Shown piece by piece: positions 7,729 to 13,838 of a stretch of 13,892 nucleotides of DNA; position 1 is the first letter of the stretch; each line of letters starts with the position of its first letter. The position numbers and the translations under genes were made by a program. The notes below the pieces were generated by a model. The model ran no database searches and was not told where the DNA came from. It saw only the letters and a list, made by a program, of their open reading frames with translations. Source of the DNA: DAIOFH01 sp036745875 (GTDB lineage: Bacteria; Planctomycetota; SZUA-567); assembly GCA_036745875.1 (NCBI GenBank), contig DAIOFH010000104.1, positions 1 to 13,892 of the forward strand, in the 5' to 3' direction.

Positions 7729-7757
7729 TTGATTTGCTCCCCCAATCGAAATATTAT
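7729..7757 (+). promoter_or_regulatory. Sigma-70-type promoter for the binding-protein gene
   Basis: TTGATT (7729-7734) and TATTAT (7752-7757) are separated by an optimal 17 bases and sit in an AT-rich region. The start site would be near 7765, giving a leader of about 60 bases before ATG 7827. Confidence 0.6.
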
Positions 7758-7826
7758 TAGTGTATAGTAAATAATATTAAGTAATACCGTTAATATACCT
7801 GACCACTCGCACGAAGGGAAAGAAAT

Positions 7827-8840
7827 ATGAAAATTGGCCATAGGTTTATAGCCTGCGTCGCATTCCTCCGGGTCACCTACAGCCTTGGATTTGTTCTTTC
7901 CGCCGGAGAACCTTCATCCCTTCGCGAGGTCTCCGTCGTCTTCCACTGGAAAGCACAAGCCCAATGGGCTGGCTACTACATGGCCAAGGAAAAGGGGATT
8001 TATGCCGAACACGGCCTGGACGTCACCCTCATTACCCGAAAGGGGCGCAGCGACCCCCTTGACCTCCTTATGGACGGCAGGGTCACTTTCGCGACGCACT
8101 TCCTTTCCGCAGGCGTCGGCCTGAGGGGCGCCAAACAACCCGTGGTCCACATAGGCCAGGTGTTCAACAGGTCGAACCTTATGGTTGTGGCCAGGCACTC
8201 GGATGGTGTGGATAAGATTACCGACCTGTCCGGCAAGGCCGTGTGTTTCTGGGACGGCTATTACCGCTTCATTTTCAAATCGTTTTTCAAGAATCAGGGC
8301 GTCACCAACCTGCGCGAACGCCCTATGGGACTGACAGTGTCGCAATTCACCTCCAAACAGGTTGCCGCCTGCTCCGCCATGGAATACAACGAATACAACC
8401 TTATCATTACCTCCCCCGAAGTCGACAAGGACGACCTTGTCTTTTTCCGTCTCCGCGAAATGGGCATGGACTTCCCCGAAGACGCGATTTATACGACAGA
8501 GGAAACGGCGGATACGAACCCGGATATTTGCCGAGCATTTGTCGCCGCTACCTTCGAGGGTTGGCGTTACGCACAGGAGCATCCGGAAGAGGCGCTTGCC
8601 GTGGTCATGCGGGAAGTCGCCGACGACCCGGATGAACTCGTCACCGAGGAGCATCAAAAGTGGATGCTCGGGGTATGCATCGACAGCGTGTTTATTCCCG
8701 AAGACAAAGGCAGGAGGATAGGCGTGCTGTCCCGCAACGACTTTGACGTCATGCATGACTTCCTGAGCGAGAACGGGCAGTTGCGGCAAGCGTTTTCCTA
8801 TGACGATTTCGTTCGCCTGGACGCAATCGACAACAATTAA
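7827..8840 (+). CDS. NMT1/THI5-like periplasmic substrate-binding protein (337 aa)
   Basis: A periplasmic binding protein of the NMT1/THI5-like (SsuA-related) family. The N-terminus (MKIGHRFIACVAFLRVTYSL, cleavage near residue 27) looks like a signal peptide. The family's first strand-helix block is clear: VVFHWKAQAQWAGYYMAKEKG then IYAEHGLDVTL (about 37-67), followed by DPLDLLMDGRVTFAT (77-90), the ITDLSGKAVCFW block (131-142) and a C-terminal helical lobe with FEGWRYAQEHPEEALAVV (about 243-260). Relatives bind pyrimidine precursors, sulfonates or other small organic ligands for an ABC transporter, or serve as sensor inputs. Here no permease or ATPase gene follows; the next gene is a chemoreceptor, which suggests a sensing role (inference). 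Start ATG 7827 follows AAGGGAAAGAA. Ligand cannot be predicted. Confidence 0.88.
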   Translation: MKIGHRFIACVAFLRVTYSLGFVLSAGEPSSLREVSVVFHWKAQAQWAGYYMAKEKGIYAEHGLDVTLITRKGRSDPLDLLMDGRVTFATHFLSAGVGLRGAKQPVVHIGQVFNRSNLMVVARHSDGVDKITDLSGKAVCFWDGYYRFIFKSFFKNQGVTNLRERPMGLTVSQFTSKQVAACSAMEYNEYNLIITSPEVDKDDLVFFRLREMGMDFPEDAIYTTEETADTNPDICRAFVAATFEGWRYAQEHPEEALAVVMREVADDPDELVTEEHQKWMLGVCIDSVFIPEDKGRRIGVLSRNDFDVMHDFLSENGQLRQAFSYDDFVRLDAIDNN

Positions 8841-8931
8841 TACCGATTTCAGCGGAGAATTTCCGTCCAGTAAGAAGATAACATACTTAAATCGGTAAGT
8901 AGAAACGGAAAATACCAACTGGAAACGGTAT
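8838..8931 (+). repeat. Intergenic repeat element, copy B
   Basis: Starts on the TAA stop (8838-8840) of the binding-protein gene. Arms TACCGATTTCAG (8841-8852) and CTTAAATCGGTA (8886-8897) are inverted and match at 11 of 12 positions. The block 8889-8931 matches copy A (2467-2425, minus) at 33 of 43 positions. The internal segment between the arms differs from copy A and is longer. GAAACGG occurs twice, at 8902-8908 and 8922-8928, 20 bp apart, as in copy A. The rest of the gap to the chemoreceptor gene (8932-9000) is GC-rich and ends with a Shine-Dalgarno sequence, AAGGAG. Confidence 0.65.
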
Positions 8932-9000
8932 ATCGACAGTGGCCGCCGCCTTGGACGGTTTACCTCCGCCGCCGGCAAAACACGGCCTCAAGGAGCGACA

Positions 9001-10902
9001 ATGCTGGGCAAGTTGAGCATTCAACGAAGTCTCATGGGAATCGTCGGCCTATTGATGGTCGGCGGCATGGTCATCCTTACCATCATCCTTGTCATCATGC
9101 AGCGAAACGCGCGCGAAAGCAGGAACGAACAACTGGCGGCGCTTTTCCGCGACATGTCGTACTCCAACAATGCGAGCCTGCAACAGACGGACACGGCGGT
9201 AAGCGGTATAATCAGTGCCGAAATCGCCGTAATCCAAGCAAAACAGTCCGACGAATCGGTCCAGCACCAGCGCGAACGCGCCACGCAACTGGCGCAGCTC
9301 ATATCCTCCTTTGTCGCCCCGTACCTTGTCCGAAACGACGACGCCCAAATAGATGACGTCTGCCGCAGCGCCGCATACGATTCCGACATCGGCGTCCTGC
9401 TGGTGGAGGACGACGAGGGCTATTACTACGGCGGATACTACCGTGAAGACCATCCCGGCTTGATAAAACGCCTGTCCGCCGATGGCGAGTCGCTCCCATT
9501 CGGCCCGGACAGGGTTGCCCGAACCCTGATGGAAGAGCACCAGGATTCAGTATATGAGGAAAGAGCGCCCATATATTCCCCGAGGGACGTCACCCAGCGC
9601 ATCGGGTGGACCAGGCTGATCATGCTCAATGACCGAGTGGTCCGCGAGGCGGAGCAGCTTGCGGAGCGCTCCGACTCCTTACAGCGGGAGACGATGCGTT
9701 CGCTCGCCGCTGAATCGAGCCAGCAACTTCGCATACAGGGCGAACTCATGGACAAAACCATGAAACAGTTTGAACTGGAAGGCGAACAATCCGATTGGCG
9801 GTTGAACAGCACTACCGGCCTGGTCATACTTGGCGTGTTGATCTGTTCGTTGACCGCCATCGCCCTCCTGTCCGCCCGCCTCTTGAAACCGCTCCAGGAT
9901 GCCACGGTGTTTGCCGCTCGGCTTGGCGAGGGCGATCTTTCGCGCCGGCTCGAACCGAACGAACAATACGATGCCAAACGCCTCACCCTGGCCCTGAATG
10001 CCATGGCCGACGCCCTCGAAGCGCGCGGCAAGGAAACGCAGGGCGCCCTATCCGAACTGCGGGAGGTATTAACCCGCGTCAACCGTATCGCCGAACGCCT
10101 GGGCCACAGCGCCAGGGACATCGCCGATTCCAGCAACAGCTTTACCGCCGGCTTTGCCGATCTTGGCAAGGCGCTGGTGGAGATTTCCGGCACCATGAGC
10201 GAAATGGAACGGCATTCGGCGGAAAATGCCGAAAACGCTTCGCGCGTCAGTTCCATGTCCAAGGAGGCGTTTGCGCGGGCGAGCGAAGGAAGCCACGAGA
10301 TGCAGGCGGCCACCGAATCGATGAGCGTTGTCACGGACGTCTATGCACGGCTGACCGGCATGGTGAAAACAATCGACGACATCGCTTTCCAGACCAACCT
10401 CCTGGCGCTGAACGCTTCTGTGGAGGCGGCGCACGCCGGGCGCTATGGCAAAGGGTTTTCCGTGGTCGCCGACGAGGTGCGCACCCTTTCCGCCCATTCG
10501 GCCCAAGCGGCCACACAAGCGAGAAACGAAGTCGCCAACGCCGACAGGCAGATGGAAGAGGCTATGAACAGGTCGAAACTGACGGCCGATGCGTTGACGG
10601 TAATTTCCGAATCGACGCAGGAAGTCACGCAGGCGCTGGACACGGTCATGAATTCTTCGAACGAGCAGCTTGAAGGCGTGCGGCTCGCCAACACCAACAT
10701 GGACAGGATAGCCACGATAGCCAGCCAGGGCATAGAGGAAGCGCGCCGCATCGCCTCGACGACGATGATGCTTTCGGAAATGGCAAACCAATTAAGCTCG
10801 CTCCTGGACAAGTCCGTGTATATCAAACGATCCGGCTCGGACACAAACCCACGCGTCCCGACGCTCCCTGGACCGAGGGACAAATATCTGCCGCCGTCAT
10901 AA
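9001..10902 (+). CDS. Methyl-accepting chemotaxis protein (633 aa)
   Basis: A transmembrane chemoreceptor. Helix TM1 spans about residues 10-33, a periplasmic ligand domain 34-270, TM2 272-292, HAMP 293-345, and a cytoplasmic signalling coiled coil 346-605. The invariant hairpin tip is IAFQTNLLALNASVEAAHAG (461-480), followed by GKGFSVVADEVRTLS (483-497), which contacts CheA and CheW. The periplasmic part is a long helix followed by a small Cache-like fold (about 100-215, with IGVLLVEDDEGYYYGGYY). The C-terminal tail (PRVPTLPGPRDKYLPPS) has no CheR-tethering WxxF-type pentapeptide. Start ATG 9001 follows AAGGAG. It lies 160 bases after the binding-protein gene in the same direction, with repeat element copy B between. 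Probable role: input to the flagellar Che pathway, with the neighbouring binding protein as possible ligand carrier (inference). Confidence 0.96.
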   Translation: MLGKLSIQRSLMGIVGLLMVGGMVILTIILVIMQRNARESRNEQLAALFRDMSYSNNASLQQTDTAVSGIISAEIAVIQAKQSDESVQHQRERATQLAQLISSFVAPYLVRNDDAQIDDVCRSAAYDSDIGVLLVEDDEGYYYGGYYREDHPGLIKRLSADGESLPFGPDRVARTLMEEHQDSVYEERAPIYSPRDVTQRIGWTRLIMLNDRVVREAEQLAERSDSLQRETMRSLAAESSQQLRIQGELMDKTMKQFELEGEQSDWRLNSTTGLVILGVLICSLTAIALLSARLLKPLQDATVFAARLGEGDLSRRLEPNEQYDAKRLTLALNAMADALEARGKETQGALSELREVLTRVNRIAERLGHSARDIADSSNSFTAGFADLGKALVEISGTMSEMERHSAENAENASRVSSMSKEAFARASEGSHEMQAATESMSVVTDVYARLTGMVKTIDDIAFQTNLLALNASVEAAHAGRYGKGFSVVADEVRTLSAHSAQAATQARNEVANADRQMEEAMNRSKLTADALTVISESTQEVTQALDTVMNSSNEQLEGVRLANTNMDRIATIASQGIEEARRIASTTMMLSEMANQLSSLLDKSVYIKRSGSDTNPRVPTLPGPRDKYLPPS

Positions 10903-10931
10903 AACCAGTCAAGCATCCTTTGACGGCGGCA
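10889..10931 (+). repeat. Perfect 11-bp inverted repeat spanning the chemoreceptor stop codon
   Basis: TGCCGCCGTCA (10889-10899) pairs with TGACGGCGGCA (10921-10931) around a 21-base loop that contains the stop codon TAA (10900-10902). The stem is strong and GC-rich, but no T run follows, so intrinsic termination is unlikely; mRNA 3'-end protection or Rho-related pausing are possible. Confidence 0.6.
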
Positions 10932-11020
10932 AGCTTCCGGCTTGGCGGACCATGCCTACGTGAAGACGGATCCTCATCAGTAAGACTGCCCAAAAAATAC
11001 CCCGATTTTAGAATACACTC

Positions 11021-11050
11021 TTGCATTATCCTGTTCCAGTTTGGTATAAC
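11021..11050 (+). promoter_or_regulatory. Sigma-70 promoter with extended -10 for the LytTR regulator
   Basis: TTGCAT (11021-11026), 18-base spacer, TATAAC (11045-11050) preceded by TGG, making an extended -10. The start site would be near 11057, leaving a leader of about 115 bases before ATG 11171. The rest of the 268-base gap (10903-11170) holds the inverted repeat at the chemoreceptor stop and no convincing gene. Confidence 0.6.
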
Positions 11051-11170
11051 TGGATGCTTAAGGTCATGCTGTGTCTTGGGCAATATTGCCGGTGGATGGG
11101 CTAAACGGCTTCAAACGCGCTACCGCCAATCCGGGGAGTTGGCTGACGCACTTTATTAAGGTTCTCGCCA

Positions 11171-11884
11171 ATGCTGAGAATTGCGATCTGTGACGATGAG
11201 CGACTTCATCTTGACGCAATGAAGCAACTGATCGAAGAACACCTCTACGCAGTGGAGCAAGATTTTACCCTTTCCTCGTTCAACAGCGCCTCGGACTTCC
11301 TGCAGACGTTCGAGCCAGGAAAATACAACATAGTCATACTTGACATCGTCATGCCTGAACAGACCGGTCTGGAACTCTCCCAGAAAATTTTCGACGAGGA
11401 CAAGAATTGCGTCATCGCCTTTCTGACCTCTTCCCCCGACTACGCCATAATGGGCTACGGCGTCAATGCGGTGGCCTATATGTTGAAGCCCCCAACGAAG
11501 AAAAAAGTCGGTGATTTGCTGGATACCTGCATAGCGCGGATCAGGAAAAAAAGCACCCGCCACCTTTTTGTCAAAACTGGTACGTTCAACCAAAAAATCG
11601 ATTTGGCCAGAACAATCTATATGGAAAGTAAAAATAAACAGGTACTTGTCCATACTGATAATGAGACAATAATATACAATGGAAAACTCAGTGATCTACT
11701 GACAAAACTTCCTGAATCGTTCGTGCAGATTCATAAAAGCTATATAATTAACCTATTCAGAGTCAAGGCAATGAGAAGAAATTGCATGATTTCCGATAGG
11801 GAACAATCCATTCCAATCAGCCGTCAATTTCAAAAAGAAGCCAGCAACCGTTACTTCACACACCTTGAAAGTTTTACGGATTAA
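11171..11884 (+). CDS. LytTR-family (AgrA/LytR-type) response regulator (237 aa)
   Basis: A two-component transcription regulator. The receiver domain (about 1-118) has the acidic pair D8-D9, phospho-acceptor D58 in VILDIVMP, T85 in AFLTSSPDYA and the conserved Lys106 in YMLKPP. The C-terminal LytTR DNA-binding domain (about 133-232) shows IYMESKNKQVLVHT and FVQIHKSYIINLFRVKAM. Family members bind paired 9-bp direct repeats upstream of target genes. No histidine kinase is in the window, so it is an orphan here. Start ATG 11171 has AAGG nine bases upstream. The DNA-binding half (about 11590-11884) is visibly more AT-rich than the receiver half and than the neighbouring genes. A plausible target is the adjacent hook-IN gene or the upstream sensing genes (inference). 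Confidence 0.95.
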   Translation: MLRIAICDDERLHLDAMKQLIEEHLYAVEQDFTLSSFNSASDFLQTFEPGKYNIVILDIVMPEQTGLELSQKIFDEDKNCVIAFLTSSPDYAIMGYGVNAVAYMLKPPTKKKVGDLLDTCIARIRKKSTRHLFVKTGTFNQKIDLARTIYMESKNKQVLVHTDNETIIYNGKLSDLLTKLPESFVQIHKSYIINLFRVKAMRRNCMISDREQSIPISRQFQKEASNRYFTHLESFTD

Positions 11885-11907
11885 ATTGCTCTTTTTTCAA
11901 TATTTTC

Positions 11908-11934
11908 TCAAGGACGAGCTTCCGCTACCGATAA
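11908..11934 (+). promoter_or_regulatory. FliA (sigma-28)-type promoter
   Basis: TCAA (11908-11911) and ACCGATAA (11927-11934) are separated by 15 bases. The flagellar sigma factor consensus is TAAA-N15-GCCGATAA, so 3 of 4 and 7 of 8 positions match at the exact spacing. It lies 48 bases before ATG 11983, in a gap that holds no other convincing promoter. Confidence 0.65.
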
Positions 11935-11982
11935 TATTGATTAAATGGATTTCTTAACGGATTGTCTCACGGAGGGATCAAA

Positions 11983-13503
11983 ATGGCTATTGATGGAACC
12001 GATTGGAAGGGCCTATACAACCAGAACTGGGCCAACAGCATGAACAGTCTTTTCGGCAGCGGCTCCCAGAGCCAGAGCGGCTTGGGTGGTCTGTCCGGAG
12101 ACATGATCAACCAATGGAACATGCTGAAAGCCAACAGCAAAGCCTACTCCGCGCTTCTAAAAGCGCAGGAAACGGGCACTATCCGCCAAAAGCAGGATAT
12201 GACCCTGCTTTCGGACAAATTGCTGAACGATTATTATGACAAAAGCACCGGGAAAATCAAGCAGGCCACCTATACTTCCCCAACCACCGCCACAGCCGCG
12301 ACGGAAGATCTTTCCAAACAGCTGGAATCGATCCAGAACCTCGCCAAGGCCGCCGCCAGCAACCCGGACAGCCTCAACGACAATCACTATTCCCTCTTCG
12401 AGACGCTGCGGAAAAATATCGCCAGCGCCCTTGTAACGAAATCCGACTCGTCCTCCTCCACCTCTACCACGGAAGCCCAGGCCGCATCCCTCAAAGGCAC
12501 GGCTGATTTCCGCTATCTTGACGAGGCGCAGTCTTTCAAGGTCACCGGCAATAAGGGCAGCAAGTCCTATTCATTCGAAGAAGGCGCGTCCCTGCAATCC
12601 ATTGCCGACGCGATCAATGCGGATACAGCCGACACCGGCGTCATTGCCGAGCTGGAGAAGGACGCTTCCGGCCAAGTCATCAACATCACCCTTACCTCAG
12701 AGACAAAAGGCAAGGATGCGATGGTCAGGGTCGACCAGGATACAGGCGGCCTCTTCACCACCGCCGGCGGCACCAGGGGCACCACCGGGGTCGACGCCAC
12801 GGAAAAGAAAGACGATGTCGTCGCCAGGGGCGGCGATGCCCGCGCGGCAGTCGCCACCGGCGTCTATGGCGGCAAACTCAGCGGCGACCAGGAATTCACC
12901 ATCGAAGGCCCGAGCGGCTCGAAAACCTTCAAGTTTGAGGGCGAAACCAGCGCGGAAGACGTCATCACCGCTATTAACGACGCCAACCTCGGCATCACTG
13001 CCAGCGCCATTCGCAATGTCAACGGCGACTTGGAAGGCATCGGCCTCGAGTCGGACAGCCTAGGTGATGACCAGCGCATCCGCATCTCGCAGGCGGAAGG
13101 CTATCTCTTCGCTTCTCCGGGAAGCAGCGTCAGCGTCCAGGGCAAGAGCGAAAACCCGACTGGCGCGAACAAGATCAATTCACTTGACCAGCTGGGCAAG
13201 GTCACGATCGGCAACGAAACATACAGCTTCGCCGACCTGGCTCCGGGAGGGCGCGCCAGCCTCGATAAGAACCCCAATGCGGCCGTCATGATCATCGACC
13301 AGGCCCTCAGGGATATTTTCAGCGGCGATGCGGTTCTGAAAGGCCTTGACCTGGATGAAGCGAAGGCTCTCACGAGCAACACCAGCGCACTCCTGGACAG
13401 CGGCAGCAAGACGACCCAAAGCGACAATGCCGTGGGGCTGAACAACTTTGGCAGTTCCGCCCTGACCAACTGGGTATCGAGCCGCCTTTTGAAAGACAGT
13501 TAA
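11983..13503 (+). CDS. Flagellin hook-IN repeat protein (506 aa), likely secreted flagellar-associated protein
   Basis: Two copies of a domain resembling the flagellin hook-IN motif are visible, about residues 183-258 (SFKVTGNKGSKSYSFEEGAS ... QDTGGLF) and 302-377 (EFTIEGPSGSKTFKFEGETS ... QAEGYLF), each with the strand pattern, a SIADAIN/VITAIN helix and a closing GG/GYLF. The N-terminal 150 residues are helical and polar with Ser/Gln-rich stretches; residues 155-168 are Ser/Thr-rich; the C-terminus (LDKNPNAAVMIIDQALRDIF) is helical. There is no Sec signal peptide and no recognisable flagellin D0/D1 ends, so it is not an ordinary flagellin. Export by the flagellar type III system is an inference supported by the FliA-type promoter. 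Start ATG 11983 has GGAGG nine bases upstream; the in-frame TTG at 11962 is rejected. It ends before a strong terminator. Confidence 0.82.
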   Translation: MAIDGTDWKGLYNQNWANSMNSLFGSGSQSQSGLGGLSGDMINQWNMLKANSKAYSALLKAQETGTIRQKQDMTLLSDKLLNDYYDKSTGKIKQATYTSPTTATAATEDLSKQLESIQNLAKAAASNPDSLNDNHYSLFETLRKNIASALVTKSDSSSSTSTTEAQAASLKGTADFRYLDEAQSFKVTGNKGSKSYSFEEGASLQSIADAINADTADTGVIAELEKDASGQVINITLTSETKGKDAMVRVDQDTGGLFTTAGGTRGTTGVDATEKKDDVVARGGDARAAVATGVYGGKLSGDQEFTIEGPSGSKTFKFEGETSAEDVITAINDANLGITASAIRNVNGDLEGIGLESDSLGDDQRIRISQAEGYLFASPGSSVSVQGKSENPTGANKINSLDQLGKVTIGNETYSFADLAPGGRASLDKNPNAAVMIIDQALRDIFSGDAVLKGLDLDEAKALTSNTSALLDSGSKTTQSDNAVGLNNFGSSALTNWVSSRLLKDS

Positions 13504-13520
13504 TAATTGCAGGAAAATAC

Positions 13521-13551
13521 TTGACAGCGAAAGCAAATTTCGCATTATTAT
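13521..13551 (+). promoter_or_regulatory. Promoter-like element upstream of tRNA-Ser
   Basis: A consensus -35 TTGACA (13521-13526) is followed by CATTAT with 16 bases of spacing (13543-13548) or TATTAT with 19 (13546-13551). The start site would fall at or just before the terminator hairpin at 13560, so either it drives the tRNA through a leaky hairpin, or it is coincidental. Confidence 0.4.
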
Positions 13552-13559
13552 ATTCTCAT

Positions 13560-13593
13560 AACAAAACGCGGGTAAACCGCGTTTTGTTTTTTT
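13560..13593 (+). terminator. Intrinsic terminator after the hook-IN gene
   Basis: A perfect 12-bp stem AACAAAACGCGG (13560-13571) with CCGCGTTTTGTT (13577-13588), loop GTAAA, and a T run 13587-13593. It lies 56 bases after the stop of the hook-IN gene and 20 bases before the tRNA. The As on the left side may also allow termination from the other strand. Confidence 0.9.
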
Positions 13594-13613
13594 CAACAAC
13601 TAAAATTGCGTGC

Positions 13614-13703
13614 GGAGAGATGCCGGAGTGGTCGAACGGGCACGCTTGGAAAGCGTGTGTACGGGCAACTGTACCCAGGGTTCGAATCCCTGTCTCTCCG
13701 CCA
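13614..13703 (+). tRNA. tRNA-Ser (anticodon GGA)
   Basis: Class II tRNA with a seven-pair acceptor stem GGAGAGA (13614-13620) / TCTCTCC (13693-13699), discriminator G and an encoded CCA (13701-13703). The anticodon arm is CACGC-TTGGAAA-GCGTG with anticodon GGA at 13648-13650. A long variable arm (GTAC ... GTAC) and the T arm CAGGG-TTCGAAT-CCCTG are intact. It reads UCC/UCU serine codons. Confidence 0.97.
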
Positions 13704-13719
13704 ATTATTAGTTTGCGAT

Positions 13720-13769
13720 AACCCGCCATAAGCTGAAAAGCTATAGCGGGTTTAGCTTTATAATGGCGG
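13720..13769 (+). repeat. Overlapping alternative hairpins downstream of tRNA-Ser
   Basis: AACCCGC (13720-13726) can pair with GCGGGTT (13746-13752); alternatively CCGCCAT plus AAGCT (13723-13734) can pair with AGCTT and ATGGCGG (13754-13758, 13763-13769). The two share the left arm and are mutually exclusive. An AGCT-GAAA-AGCT loop sits inside. The first could serve as a weak tRNA terminator (TTTAG follows); the overlap may also mark a recombinase site. Confidence 0.45.
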
Positions 13770-13810
13770 TTGGTTCGGGAGGTGACGGGCAATTCCCTTG
13801 ACATCCGCTG

Positions 13811-13838
13811 TTTTTATGGGTATTTCTGCGGGTATAAT
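13811..13838 (+). other. Direct GGGTAT repeats and TATAAT box at the right edge
   Basis: GGGTAT occurs at 13818-13823 and 13830-13835, 12 bp apart, after a T5 run, with TATAAT at 13833-13838 and TTGACA at 13799-13804 (spacing too long to pair with TATAAT). Such tracts next to a tRNA 3' end resemble integrase arm sites and the promoter of an integrase gene beyond the window. No gene can be supported from 13704 to 13892. Confidence 0.3.

Noticed and set aside
8940..8955. Sigma-54-like promoter before the chemoreceptor (TGGCC-N6-TTGG)
   Set aside because: Spacing fits, but the -12 element has TTGG in place of TTGC and the -24 element is degenerate; GC-rich background makes a chance match likely.
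7914..8978. 354-codon open frame on the minus strand
   Set aside because: It is the antisense shadow of the binding-protein gene, which has clear family motifs, a signal peptide and a ribosome binding site.
10926..10947. CAAGC/GCTTG hairpin as terminator of the chemoreceptor gene
   Set aside because: Only five base pairs and no T run.
10920..11159. 79-codon open frame between the chemoreceptor and LytTR genes
   Set aside because: It runs through the extended -10 promoter, has no ribosome binding site and a composition unlike the true genes.
13521..13721. Plus-strand open frame with MPEWSNGHAWKACVRA, and a minus-strand frame with GIRTLGTVARTHAFQ
   Set aside because: These are translations of the tRNA-Ser gene, a common false protein annotation.
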